NCBI RefSeq assembly: GCF_027595985.1
Contig: NC_073303.1
Coordinates: 24,892,181-24,956,180, forward strand
Source: Sorex araneus
Taxonomy: Eukaryota > Chordata > Mammalia > Eulipotyphla > Soricidae
DNA: 64,000 bases
Reading direction: 5' to 3'
Of the stretch, positions 47,901 to 57,420 are shown one piece after another. The notes beneath the pieces are model-generated. The model saw nothing but the letters and a program-made list of their open reading frames with translations, did not search any database and was not told the origin of the DNA. Each line of letters opens with the position of its first letter. Position 1 is the first letter of the stretch. Both the position numbers and the translations under genes were made by a program.

Positions 47901-50900
47901 GACACTAGCTTTGCATGAGAGGCTGCAGGCTTGATCCCCAGGGGACTCCCAGCCAGTGAGCAGGGAGAAACACGAGGCAAGATCCCAAACCCACAAACTT
48001 TAAAAAGAAAAAATTTTAAAATTTTGTGTTTGCCAAGCACACGTTGTAAGTTGCTCTGGGCCCCACTGATTTTTCCACTCATGGTTCAGCCAAGGCAGAG
48101 AAACAGGGAACCGGCAGGGAGAGAGAGTGGAGGGAAGGCGGGAGGGGCGCTCAGAGAGGGCAAAGGGGTGGGCCCGCACCCCAGCAAGGCTGTTACTGAG
48201 CCGGCCACGGCAAGCCTTGTCTTCTTGGCAAATGTGTGTCTGTGAAGTGATGCCACCAGACCCTCGAGACACCTTCCTCTTCAGGTCTGGAAGGAGCTCG
48301 GGTCCCCAAGGTGCTGTGTTCAGAGGCGGGGGACCAGGGCCCTGTGGACATCCGCCCCAGACAAGCAAAGAGCCGGGTGCCTGAAGAGGACTTGGCACAG
48401 GACCGAGTCTCCGAATCGAGTCAGTGTCCCCTCCTTCCCCGGAGCCCCTTGTGTCCTGAATGACCCCCTTGCAGAGGAGGGCCAAGGTGAAGTGAGGTGC
48501 CCGCCAGAGCCCTGAGCAGATGTCGATGCTCTGTAAAGCTCAAAGGGAACGGTGGGGGCTTCTACGGCCTTTGCCTGGGGGCCTTGCCCTGAGCCGATCT
48601 TCTGGGGCTTCTCCGCTCCCACTGCCAGGGCAGCCCTAGGTGTAGACCCACCCGCATTGAATTCAAAAGGCCCAGCTGGTCTCAGCCCCTCTATCCCCTG
48701 GGGAGGGTTCTCCAGCCTCAGGGAAGGCTAACGGGCCGTGTGCATCTGCTTTCTCCCAGAGGAGGCCGTCATCCAGATGATCGTGAGGTTCCTCCAAAGG
48801 GTGGGAGACCAGTATGAGATAGAGGTGAGCAGCCACCCAGCCGCTGGGCCCCGGGACCTCTCGGCTCCCCCCTCTCCCCCGGTCTCTGCCCAGCCCCACC
48901 CACCTCGGTCCCCACCTCTGTCCCCACCCCAGTCTCTGGACTCTGTCCCCTCCCTGGAGGCCTGGCAGCTCTCAGTCACTTCTGGGGGTGCCTTCCTGTC
49001 TCCCCAAGCTTCTTCCCCTGCCTCAGTTTCTCACATCTTCCCCACAGCAACTTCAAGCTCCTCTGCCGGAGGTGTTTGAGCCAAACCCGGCCCCGGCCTC
49101 CAAGAAGAGACCACCAGAGAAGAAGACGAGCCTCAAGAGGGTCTTTTCCCTGAAGAAACAAGGTTCTGAGGAGCCCAAGAGAGCAGGGGCCGCGGGGGCC
49201 GCCAGCCTGGAGTCCCGGCCACCCCGGAGACCCACCTTCTTGGCCCTGTGTGTTGGGGGCCAGCGGCCCTCCACCCCCAGCAGCTCGGGTGAGCAGATCA
49301 CAGCCACGCTGGGCCCTGCCCGGAGCTGCCCTCCCACCTCTGACTTTTGTTGTACCTTGAGCACTGTGAAGGGGGCAGTAAGGAGCAGAAAGGGGGGTCT
49401 CAGCAGGCGACCTCCACACAGGGACCCTCACTGCGGTTAGGCAGATGGCTAAGGGCCCAGGGGAACAGGTCCAGGATTCTTCCCAAACGTCCTCAGCCTC
49501 AGAAGCCTGAACCCCCACACTGCCCAAGGCAGCCCTGCGGGGAGGAAGCGCACACCCTCACCAGGACCCCTCTGGCCCTCACCAGGGCCCCCCAGACCCT
49601 CATCAGGACCCCCCTGACCCTCACCAGGACCTACCTGACTCTCACCAGGGCCCCCCCACCGCGACCCTCATCAGGACCCTGATCCTCACCAGGACCTACC
49701 TGACCCTCACTAGGACCCCCTGACCCTCACCAAGGCCCTCCCCAAGCCTCATCAGGACCCCCCGACCCTCACCAGGGCCCTCCCTGATTCTCCTCAGGCT
49801 CCTCTTCTCCATCCCACCGAGGAGGTCTGTCCCCTCCGTGCTCAGAGCCCTCGGGTGAGACCCTGGGCACTGTCAGCATCCAAGAGATGAGGGGACAGCA
49901 GTGCAGGGTGGGCCCCGCGGGAAGGGCCGCCTGGCGTGAGGGAGAGCAGCCCGCAGGGCCTCCTGGCCAAGGGGTCCCCTCAGGCCACAGGACAGCGCTG
50001 CTGACCCACATCGATGGTGGAATTCCAGTCCCGGGGAAGGGCTTTCCTGCCCGGGGGACACTAGCTGTCACATAACAGTCCCTGCCGAGGAACCCAGGGT
50101 CAAGTTTTCAGCTGGTGGCTCAGCACAGAGGGAGGGCAGGAAGTGAGCAGGGAGAGGGAGGGGAGGGAAGGCCAGGAGGGGCCATTCCTAAAGGGCTCGG
50201 GGTGCCCTGTCCACCACTGCCTGCACCCCAGCAAGGCCGTTGCTGAGCTGGCTGTAGAGCAAGCCTCGTCTTCTCTGCAAACGTGTGTGTGAAGTGACAC
50301 CCTCAGACCCAAGAAGCAAACCCCCATTTCATCTTCCTCCCCAGGTTTGGAAGAAGCTGAGGTCCCTGAGACCCTGTGTCCAGAAGGGTCGGACCTCAGC
50401 CCCGAGGATGTCCGCCCCAGAGGAGCAAACAGCCGGACACCCGAAGAGGTTTTGGCTCAGGACACGATCTCCGAATCGAGTTAGTGTTTCTCCATCCCCA
50501 AAGCCTCTTGGGAAACACGAGTCCTAAGCATCCCCCTGGCAGAAGAGAAACGGACCTCGGCGAGGCAGCAAGCTGCCCGCCAAGCCCTGGTCACGTTAGC
50601 GACGTGCATGGGAGGTGACTGAGGGGTAGCAGGGCTGTCGCGAGTGTGGAACTGTCAGTTTTGGTCCCCGCGGAGTTTGGAGGGCCAAGCCACATTTCCT
50701 GCATCAAACTAGCTTCGGCTGATCAGAGATCTAGGACAAGGGGGATACGGCACTTGCCAGTTGGATCCCCGACACCACCTGTGAGTCCCACCAGGACTGA
50801 TTCCTGAGCACAGAGCCAAGAGTAAGGCCAGAGCACTGTCTGGTATAGTCACACAAACATCCTCTCCCTACCCAAAATAAGCACATAAAACCCGAGGCCC

Positions 50901-53900
50901 TTGCCTGGGGGCCTTGCCCTGAGCACCTCCAACCTTCTGGGACGGGGCTTCTCCACTCCCACAGCCAGGGCAGCCCTAGGTGTAGACCCACCCGCATTGA
51001 ATCTAAAAGGCCCAGCTGGTCTCAGCCCCTCTATCCCCTGGGGAGGGTTCTCCAGCCTCAGGGAAGGCTAACGGGCCGTGTGCATCTGCTTTCTCCCAGA
51101 GGAGGCCGTCATCCAGATGATCGTGAAGTTCCTCCAAAGGGTGGGAGACCAGTATGAGATAGAGGTGAGCAGCCACCCAGCCGCTGGGCCCCGGGACCTC
51201 TCGGCTCCCCCCTCTCCCCCGGTCTCTGCCCAGCTCCACCCACCCCACCCGCTCACCTCTGTCCCCACCCCAGTCTCTGGACTCTGCCCCCTCCCTGGAG
51301 GCCTGGCAGCTCTCAGTCACTTCTGGGGGTGCCTTCCTGTCTCCCCAAGCTTCTTCCCCTGCCTCAGTTTCTCACATCTTCCCCACAGCAACTTCAAGCT
51401 CCTCTGCCGGAGGTGTTTGAGCCAAACCCGGCCCCGGCCTCCAAGAAGAGACCACCAGAGAAGAAGACAAGCCTCAAGAGGGTCTTTTCCCTGAAGAAAC
51501 AAGGTTCTGAGGAGCCCAAGAGAGCAGGGGCCTCGGGGGCCGCCAGCCCGGAGTCCCGGCCACCCCGGAGACCCACCTTCTTGGCCCTGTGTGTTGGGGG
51601 CCAGCGGCCCTCCACCCCCAGCATCTCTGGTGAGCAGACGAGGTTTCCATGGTGACAAGGCAGCTTCTGCTCTGGGCCCTGCTCCAAGGTGGGGTTGGAA
51701 CCTGTGTAGTGGTGGTGGGGGAACCAGGGGGGGATCTCAGTCTTGACCTTTGCCCTCTGCTCTGGGCAGAATGAGGGGGTGCTGAGGCCTCTGGAGTGGA
51801 AAAGGTCTTGGTGAGTGACAGCGTCGCCATAGCCAGTGCCCCCGCCCACATTCACACAGAAATACTTAAAATCAAATGTGAGTGGGGCCGGGTATGAGCC
51901 TCAGAGTAGCACGAGCAAGTGACCCACGTCGGGGGGGCAAGGGGAGGGCTGGAGCAAGACGACAGCAGATGGTATGCTTGCCTTGCATGCAGCCCACCAG
52001 GGTTCGATTCCGGGCAGAAGTGACCCCCCCCCCCCCCAGCACAGAGCCAGGAGTAAGCTCTGAGCACTGCCAGGTGTGAACTTGAAAAGGGAAGGAAGGA
52101 CTTGTATGGGGGTAGGGATGCAGGTTCCGGTGTGCCGCAGGGGCTGGCCTGGGCCTCTGCCTTTGTCCTTCTGGAAAGTGAGTCCCCAACACTCCAGGAG
52201 ACCCCGCAGACCTCTCCCACGCATGCCACGTCCATTCACACCCAACACTTCGATCTGAGAGGCAGGGAAGGGGGTGCACGCAGGCCGGACCCTCAGCAGC
52301 GCCTCGAAGGCTGAGCAGGGAACTTTGGGTCCACCCCTGGGTTCCCTCCCACAGGGTGAGGACATGAAGGGGCGGCTGGAAGGGGGAAAAAGACATTTCT
52401 GGAATGGGGACCACGGGCATGGGGACTCCTCACTAGGAGCTGAGGCAAGCAGAGCTGTGAGAGGCAGCCGGTGGCCGGCCTGCAGGTCAAATTGCAGCAA
52501 AGAACATTCTCTTCCCCTCTCCTGTCTGCCCTCAGATCTGGACACACCCGAGGAGTTCCAAGAGTCATCACCCGTGGAGGGGGGACAGGAGGGGTCCTCA
52601 GAAACAGCACCAAGGTCACAAGCCAGAAATCCGAAGCCAGAGAGGAAACCAGCGCTGGACGGAGCATCCGAATCGAGTTAGTACCACCCTGTTCTCAGCG
52701 GGGTCGGCACTGCACCTCCTCGGCTGGGATGTCACATTGAAATTGAGTAGGGAGGGGCTGGAGCAATAGCACAGCGGGTAAGGCGTTTGCCTTGCACGCA
52801 GCCAACCTGGGTTTGGTTCCCAGCATCCCATATGGTCCCCTGAGTAATTCCTGCGTGCAGAGCCAGGAGTGACCCCTGTTCATCTCCAGGTGTGACCCTC
52901 CCCCCCAAAAAAAAGCAAAAACAAAACAAAACAAAAAGACCAAGAAATTGAGTAGGGAACCAGGGAAGGCAACTGGGGAATATTCCCCGGAATATTCTAG
53001 AAGGTCACCGAGCAGGCAGGGCCAGTCTTTCAACTGGGCTGTTGGGCAGAGTTGCAGGTGGAGAGACGTTTTTCAGGCTTCAGTCACCTGGCTAACCTCT
53101 GGGATAGAACTTAGCCCCACAATCCACCCGTTGGCTAAATGTGTGTGTATGGTGTGTTGTGTTTGGGTGGTGTGCAGGACTTGCTCAGGCAAGTCCAGTG
53201 TGATTCCCTGGAGTCACTCCTGGCTCCCTGCTCTGCTCAAATGTCTCCAAGGAAATATAACCAATTTGCCCTGGGTCCCCTAGCCTGCGGTGTACCCGCA
53301 ACACGCTCAGTTTGATCTGTAGGCGCAGTGTGTGACGCATTGCCCTGTCATGGCTATTATTAGCTCCCAACAACTGGTCACTCGTGGTCTGAGCAGCCAC
53401 CTGCAGCCCGAGACGGAGGGCACACCTGCAACGGGTCACGCCCGCTCTGACCCCACTCCCTGTTACTGACCATATTTTGACCTCTGCCGCTGGGTGAGGG
53501 CCAATGGGAGCGCTGGCTTCTTATCTGCCCAGCAACTGTGGTGACAAATGAGGCTCTGAAAATGAAGCTTCCTTCTATTTCCATAATACAAGTCCAGCTC
53601 CTGCGCTTCCCTCAGGCTTCGGGAATTGTTTCTGCCCTTCTTATGGAAGCTGTGTGCAGGACTTTAGGTGAACGTGTTTCACGGCTTGCCTAGAGCACCC
53701 TGTCTTTATTTTCCTCAGAGTTGCTGATTATCCAGAAGCTGGAGGCTTTTCTCCAAGAAGTGGGAGAACAGTTGGGAGAACAGGTGAGGACTGCCTCGGT
53801 GCCTCCCAAAGCTGACCAGGTTGGACACAGGCGACTCATCAAACCACAGTTGAGACCAGAACTTAATTCCCGTTCTGTATCTGCCTGACTGTGGGCATGT

Positions 53901-56167
53901 CCCCTAAACTTTTGGAGCCTCTGTTTTCCTCTTGTGCAAAGTAGGGGATCAAGACTTAGTCAGCAAAGTGTACTGCCTCTATAGAAAATGCCAGATGTGA
54001 AACAGATGATCAGTGTCACTTAAAATAGTATTTGTGGGGCTGGAGCGATAGCATAGCGGGTAGGGCATTTGCCTTGCATGCGGCTGACCCAGGTTCGATT
54101 CCCAGCATCCCATATGGTCCCCTGAGCACCGCCAGGAGTAATTCCTGAGTGCAATGAGCCAGGAGTAACCCCTGTGCATCACCAGGTGTGACCCAAAAAG
54201 CAAAATAAATAAATAAAAATAAAATAAAATAATATTTGAGAAGCCCATGCAATAGTATGGTGGGTAAGGCGCTTGCCTCGCATGCAGTAGACCTCAGTTC
54301 AATCCCTGGCACCCCATAGGAGCCCTACCAGGAGTGATCCCCAAGCTCAGAGGAAAGGAGTAACCCCTGAGCATTGCAGGGTGTGGGCCCCAAAGCAAAA
54401 TAAATAAAATGAAACTGGACTCCCCCTGACAGCTGGGGACCCCCCCACCCCCAGTCCACATCCTCCTTGAGGTTCAGCCCTTGTCCCTTCTCTCCTGCCC
54501 CTCCTGAAGTGACAGTCCACGGAGCACAGGCTCTGCTCTCTCCCTTCTCGTTCTCTTGGCCGCACTCCAGGATTCACAGGGCCTCCAGGTCCTTGAAGCT
54601 TTTACATTCCCCTGACCTGTGGGATAGCCCCAAAGAGAAGTTGGAATCCCTCAGTGTAGTGGCAGAGACTGGAAACCACCTGTGACAAGCCCCTGAGAGG
54701 CTGGGGCTGGGAAGGGGCACTTCACCAGGTGCTCATCCCAGCCTGTGAGGGTCCGGAGGCCTGACTGCAGGGGGTGGGTGGAGGGGTGCTGGGGAGGGGG
54801 CCGCCTGGACGGGCACCACACCCACACGGGCGCCCCGCCTCACTTCCGCTTCCGGCCTCACTTCCAGATAAGGCGACATCCCTGTCTCAAGAAGTGTTTC
54901 CAAGAGCTCTTAGACTCCTGCCAGGAGAAGCTGGTGGTGGCCCTGCGCAGCCAGGAGGGCCACCTCTCGCACCCCAGCAGGAACCCGGCCAAGGGGCCCT
55001 ACCAGTTTCCCTTCGACCTGCCGAACAAATTTGCCGGCAACAGCCACAACGTCATCAGCCTCCTGGACCTCCTGGGGCACTACCGCCGGCGCCGCAGTAG
55101 CCAATACTCCTACGAGGTGGCCCAGCAGGTGAGAAGGGCCCGTGGGGACCAGGCGATGGCAGGCCATGGGACCTTCTTCCTGTCCCAGCCCTGCTCAGCT
55201 CAGGACAGGTCTAGCACCCATGCCCCTCGCTTGCTGAGGCCTCCAAGACATTGTCGCCCCACACTGACCTTTTTCTTTTCCAAAACTCCTCCACCTTGTC
55301 TTTTTTTTTATGCATTTTATTTTCATAAAGTAGTTCACAATAGGGCCGGAGCGATAGCACAGCGGGTAGGGCGTTTGCCTTGCACGCGGCCGACCCGGGT
55401 TTGATCCCCGGCATCCCATATGGTCCCCCAAGCACCGCCAGGAGTAATTCCTGAGTGCAAAGCCAGGAGTAACCCCTGAGCAGCACTGGGTGTGACCCAA
55501 AAAGCAAAAAAAAAAAAAAAAAAAAGTAGTTCACAATAGTTCAAACACCCACCTTACCAGCGAGCACCTTCCCACCACGATAAGAGGGAAGTGTGTGCAA
55601 TTTTAAGCCCATATATAAGAGAACACAAGCAAGTATGTTAAAACCAAATAAATATATGCTACATTAGGTACATCAGTGGGGTACATTAGGTACATCAGTG
55701 TAAGAGGCGCCAGGGGCAGTTTGTGGGTGTGACTGCCGAGTTACTGGAAAACTGGGGAACTTGGGGGAGGAGGCCCAGTCCCAATTGCTCTGGCTTGCCT
55801 TGAAAATGAGTATCTTCTCTGTGTGACTCTGGTCTCTTCCCAGGGGTATGTTTCTTACTCCTTCTGATAGAGGTATGGGGTCAGTCTCGGCCACTCTCTA
55901 GCTGGCCTTCTTAATTTATCTGCAGTCCTACTGTTTGGCTTTCCCGCGAGAGATGGTCACAAAGTTTTAGGCAATAGGGCTGGGGTGCTTCACCCCTTCT
56001 GGAGTCGGAGACTAGGCCAAGAAAAACCCCCAAGGGAGCAGAGGACTGTGCAGACGGGCTCCTGGGACTTCTACTGTGGTCACGATGCTGGACGCTGGCT
56101 AACGTCTCGGTCTTTCTCTTCCTAGAATGTCACAAGTCCCGACATCCAGATTGAGAGTCCAGACTGA
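43438..56167 (+). CDS. BNIP5: BNIP5 (BCL2-interacting protein 5; C6orf222 orthologue), 14 coding exons, predicted 739 aa
   Basis: Joining the 14 exons listed separately, all with GT-AG borders and compatible phases, gives an uninterrupted 2220-nt reading frame. Recognition is from memory of the human C6orf222/BNIP5 protein: an N-terminal SLDR...LSLPT block, a KSWLRNLLSFVL helix (about residues 91-102), repeated cassettes, and a C-terminal block of about 100 residues ending in SPDIQIESPD. Four BH3-like helices sit at residues 218-239, 322-343, 469-490 and 618-639. The second and third carry the core L-Q-R-V-G-D-Q-Y, which fits the BH3 pattern LxxPhiGDxPhi. BH3 peptides from human BNIP5 are reported to bind BAK, so a role in BCL2-family signalling is likely. 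No signal peptide or membrane segment is visible. The start is ATG 43438 because it aligns residue for residue with the human start up to SLDR. It is longer than the human protein (about 650 aa as I recall), probably because of an extra cassette. Exon joins are predictions without transcript evidence. Confidence 0.88.
44899..44934. repeat. (TG)n microsatellite
   Basis: About 17 TG units in the BNIP5 intron before 45221, next to a decayed antisense SINE (44938-45045). Confidence 0.9.
45221..45304 (+). CDS. BNIP5: BNIP5 coding exon 2
   Basis: An 84-nt exon between tttattccag and A|GTGAGT, phase 1 to phase 1, residues 190-217. It encodes a basic/acidic segment ending QPEEELRKPD. That is very close to the EEELKKPD that I recall preceding the first BH3-like helix in the human protein, and this fixes the exon and its phase. 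Confidence 0.82.
46171..46235 (+). CDS. BNIP5: BNIP5 coding exon 3: BH3-like helix 1
   Basis: A 65-nt exon, acceptor tttcttccag, donor GTGAGG, phase 1 to 0, residues 218-239. It encodes an amphipathic helix, DAVIQMVVEFLKKMAELCEK. The BH3 core is degenerate here: L-K-K-M-A-E has Ala and Glu where units 2 and 3 have Gly-Asp. This suggests weaker or altered BCL2-family binding compared with the later copies. Confidence 0.84.
46444..46555 (+). CDS. BNIP5: BNIP5 coding exon 4: shortened linker of cassette 1
   Basis: A 112-nt exon, acceptor cccctcacag, donor G|GTGAGT, phase 0 to 1, residues 240-276. The 3' half (EARPPQSPTCLALPGRGHQPPTPSGS) is homologous to the end of the 241-nt linker exons at 49048 and 51389, but the basic KKxxEKKTSLKR block those exons carry is missing. 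The frame is intact and both splice sites look good, so this is an internal deletion within the exon, not a pseudo-exon. Confidence 0.75.
46635..46800 (-). mobile_element. SOR-related SINE, older
   Basis: Antisense in the intron after 46555; degenerate head 'tgtactagctctccagcacc'. Confidence 0.75.
47110..47665. repeat. Minisatellite with 83-bp higher-order unit
   Basis: Monomers of about 14 bases (cacatacatgctcag and variants) are arranged in a higher-order repeat. The marker 'gatcgggaatatagcacat' recurs at 47304, 47387 and 47470, exactly 83 bases apart. It lies in the BNIP5 intron between 46555 and 48285 and gives rise to spurious ORFs on both strands. Confidence 0.85.
48285..48419 (+). CDS. 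BNIP5: BNIP5 coding exon 5: acidic linker, cassette 1
   Basis: A 135-nt exon, acceptor ctcttcag, donor CGA|GTCAGT, phase 1 to 1, residues 277-321. It encodes a GLEGARVP...RVPEEDLAQD...SES linker. It is paralogous to the exon at 50345-50479, with roughly 60% of residues identical by eye, so this duplication is old. No motif of known function is seen. Confidence 0.8.
48760..48824 (+). CDS. BNIP5: BNIP5 coding exon 6: BH3-like helix 2
   Basis: A 65-nt exon, acceptor tttctcccag, donor GTGAGC, phase 1 to 0, residues 322-343, encoding EAVIQMIVRFLQRVGDQYEI. The L-Q-R-V-G-D-Q-Y core is a textbook BH3 match, and hydrophobic residues at i, i+3/4 and i+7 lie on the same helical face. It differs from the copy at 51100 by a single base (AGG to AAG, Arg to Lys). 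Confidence 0.87.
49048..49288 (+). CDS. BNIP5: BNIP5 coding exon 7: basic/Pro-rich linker, cassette 2
   Basis: A 241-nt exon, acceptor ttccccacag, donor G|GTGAGC, phase 0 to 1, residues 344-423. It carries a Lys-rich block (KKRPPEKKTSLKR, then VFSLKKQ), then ESRPPRRPTFLALCVGGQRPSTPSSS. The basic block could be a nuclear-localisation or membrane-binding patch, which is inference only. It differs from its twin at 51389 at five positions by eye. Confidence 0.86.
49555..49800. repeat. Imperfect minisatellite, about 18-21-bp unit
   Basis: Repeats of 'ccctcaccaggacccccctga' and close variants, in the BNIP5 intron between 49288 and 50345. Confidence 0.8.
50345..50479 (+). CDS. BNIP5: BNIP5 coding exon 8: acidic linker, cassette 2
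   Basis: A 135-nt exon, acceptor ttcctccccag, donor CGA|GTTAGT, phase 1 to 1, residues 424-468. It encodes GLEEAEVPETLCPEG...TPEEVLAQD...SES. It has the same length and phase as the exon at 48285, but much lower identity than the neighbouring helix and linker exons share with their twins. Confidence 0.82.
51100..51164 (+). CDS. BNIP5: BNIP5 coding exon 9: BH3-like helix 3
   Basis: A 65-nt exon, residues 469-490, phase 1 to 0. It is identical to the exon at 48760 except for one base that changes Arg to Lys (VKFLQRVGDQYEI). It retains the full L-Q-R-V-G-D-Q-Y BH3 core. It lies in the recently homogenised block 50898-51638. Confidence 0.87.
51389..51629 (+). CDS. BNIP5: BNIP5 coding exon 10: basic/Pro-rich linker, cassette 3
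   Basis: A 241-nt exon, acceptor ttccccacag, donor G|GTGAGC, residues 491-570, phase 0 to 1. Compared with the exon at 49048 there are two silent changes and three replacements (Ala to Ser, Leu to Pro, Ser to Ile). The Lys-rich block and RPTFLALCVGGQRPSTP segment are unchanged. Confidence 0.86.
51941..52095 (+). mobile_element. SOR-related SINE with internal deletion
   Basis: A head with ggttcgattcc, then a C-run replacing the first half of the body, then 'cagagccaggagtaagctctgagcactgccaggtgtg'. Confidence 0.75.
52536..52676 (+). CDS. BNIP5: BNIP5 coding exon 11: acidic linker, cassette 3
   Basis: A 141-nt exon, acceptor tgccctcag, donor CGA|GTTAGT, phase 1 to 1, residues 571-617. It begins DLDTPEEFQESSPVEGG and ends ALDGASES. 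It is positionally equivalent to the 135-nt linker exons but strongly diverged. The shared ending GAATCGA|GT supports common ancestry. Confidence 0.8.
52754..52943 (+). mobile_element. SOR-type SINE (type 1)
   Basis: Sense copy missing about 13 bases in the body, flanked by a perfect 15-bp duplication, gaaattgagtaggga (52739-52753, 52944-52958). Young. Confidence 0.9.
53719..53783 (+). CDS. BNIP5: BNIP5 coding exon 12: BH3-like helix 4
   Basis: A 65-nt exon, acceptor ttttcctcag, donor GTGAGG, phase 1 to 0, residues 618-639, encoding LLIIQKLEAFLQEVGEQLGEQ. The core L-Q-E-V-G-E-Q-L keeps Gly but replaces the BH3 Asp with Glu. It is diverged from helices 2 and 3, consistent with an ancient copy. 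Confidence 0.84.
54036..54226 (+). mobile_element. SOR-type SINE (type 1)
   Basis: Full-length with an (AAAT)n tail and a 13-bp duplication with one mismatch (aaaatagtatttg, aaaataatatttg). An old sense copy follows at 54240-54410. Confidence 0.9.
54868..55128 (+). CDS. BNIP5: BNIP5 coding exon 13: conserved C-terminal block
   Basis: A 261-nt exon, acceptor ctcacttccag, donor CAG|GTGAGA, phase 0 to 0, residues 640-726. It starts IRRHPCLKKCFQELLDSC and continues with KLVVALRSQ, a PYQFPFDLPNKFAGN motif and SLLDLLGHYRRRRSSQYSYE. The block is Cys/Leu/Arg-rich and looks folded, unlike the linkers, and its sequence bias is typical of constrained coding DNA. It resembles the human BNIP5 C-terminal block as I recall it, but no named domain is assigned. 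Confidence 0.84.
55305..55620 (-). mobile_element. L1-like 3' end in BNIP5 last intron, split by a SINE
   Basis: 'attttattttcataaagtagttcacaata' resumes after a SINE (55344-55522) as 'gttcaaacacccaccttaccagcgagcaccttcccaccacgataag'. This is the antisense terminal block of the L1-like repeats. The SINE insertion is confirmed by a 17-bp target-site duplication. Confidence 0.5.
55344..55522 (+). mobile_element. SOR-type SINE (type 1), near consensus
   Basis: It has the cleanest head seen here (gggccggagcgatagcacagcgg) and a perfect 17-bp duplication, aaagtagttcacaatag (55327-55343, 55523-55539). It may be one of the youngest insertions in the window. Confidence 0.92.
56126..56167 (+). CDS. BNIP5: BNIP5 terminal coding exon with stop
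   Basis: The acceptor ctcttcctag ends at 56125. Thirteen codons, NVTSPDIQIESPD, are followed by TGA at 56165-56167. The short Ser-Pro-Asp ending matches the human C-terminus as I recall it, and the phase-0 join keeps the frame. Confidence 0.83.
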   Translation, partial: NVTSPDIQIESPD

Positions 56168-57134
56168 ACGTTGAGCCTTTCACTCAACGTTTCTACAGAA
56201 GTTGAGCAGCCTGAGCCGGCAGCCCCTGAGATGTTCCGTGAGGGTCCCTCTGGGCTTCCCGACACGCTGAGGACTTGTGCCATTCCAGATCCATATGCCG
56301 ACTGAGACCGGAACCCAACAAGTCTTCTTCCACAGAGTGGGAGTGGGTGGGGGTGGGGGCCAATGAGCACGGGCTGGGGAGCTAGGTGGGCAGGACCCCT
56401 CCCCCTCCCCCTCTCTGCTTCCACACCCTGGGTTCTGGGCTCACCGGGTCACCCCCGGGATCCCTTCCTGCTCTCTCATCTGGAGTCTCTGAGGAAATTA
56501 TCAGCGAGACAGAGCTCTGCTCTGGTGCTCGATTGGGGGTGAGGGAGGGAATGGGGAGCAAGCTCTAGAATTTCGGGCTGGGGTGACACCAGCACCAAAT
56601 TCCATGCCCTGGGGTGTATTTTTCATTTTCCTTTTCATTTAAGAGTTACAGTCTCCCACCCCGATCTTATTTATTTATTTATCATCAGATATTTTCATAA
56701 GCCACGGGACCTAAAACTAGGCCCACTCTCATGTAGATGACCTGCTAACCTCTTGGCAGAGGTTGGCTTTTAAAAAGCGTTTTTGTGCACTCTCTCGCCA
56801 GAACTTCCACCTGCATCTTTAAATAATGTGCGTCCAAAGGCAACCTCTCGTTTGTCCACATGATTAGCCTTACCTCATGCCTCAGTGGACTTGGACCTCC
56901 ATATGAGGGACGCTGCTCTTTTGGGATCCTTCCAGCCATGTCCTAGAATTCTGTGACCAGAGAAATGCATGTCCTATCTCACGAGGCTTTGCCCAGAATC
57001 AGTGAATGTGTGGGGCGTTTAGGCAGGACTCATGATCACGCAGTCAGACTGTTTGGAAATGAGGGCCAGGCACTCACTGGAATTGACTCTTCCATGCACT
57101 GTTTTTTGTTGTTGTTGTTTGTTTGTTTTTTGGG

Positions 57135-57137
<3 letters not shown>

Positions 57138-57172
<35 letters not shown>
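57138..57172. repeat. (TG)n microsatellite
   Basis: About 17 TG units in the BNIP5 3' UTR, adjoining the A-tail side of the antisense SINE. Confidence 0.9.
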
Positions 57173-57175
<3 letters not shown>

Positions 57176-57335
57176 TTTTGAGTTACACCTAGCGATGCTA
57201 AAGAGTTACTCCTGGCTCTGCACTCAGGGATCACTCCTGGTGGTGCTCGGGAGACCATGTGGGATGCTGGGAATAGAACCCGGGTGGGCCGCGTGCAAGG
57301 CAAACACCCTACCCGCTGTGCTATCGCTCCAGCCC
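57172..57335 (-). mobile_element. SOR-type SINE (type 1) in BNIP5 3' UTR
   Basis: Antisense copy lying between the AU-rich element and the AATAAA, so it would be transcribed in the mRNA if the 3' end assignment is right. A (TG)n run sits at its A-tail side. Confidence 0.87.
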
Positions 57336-57420
57336 TTGCACGGTTCTTTACGCTGAGTGTTTGCTGCCTGTGGTCCTAAGGCCAGCAACTCAACCCCCCT
57401 TATTACCGCATTATTTCACC

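Larger units (their letters stand above)
48568..49297 (+). repeat. BNIP5: Intragenic duplication, copy 1
   Basis: Near-identical to 50898-51638. The copy includes part of an intron, the helix-2 exon, the whole next intron and the 241-nt linker exon up to eight bases past its donor. Both ends are abrupt: beyond them the paralogous sequence is still recognisable but much more diverged. Confidence 0.93.
50898..51638 (+). repeat. BNIP5: Intragenic duplication, copy 2
   Basis: Twin of 48568-49297 in direct orientation, offset about 2.34 kb. Coding differences are one base in the helix exon and five in the linker exon. Intron differences are a handful of substitutions and small indels. Confidence 0.93.

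Noticed and set aside
54745-54867. Upstream extension of the reading frame at the C-terminal BNIP5 exon
   Set aside because: The frame is open, but a good acceptor (ctcacttccag) at 54867 and the phase-0 join from the previous exon mark the exon start; upstream sequence is GC-rich intron.
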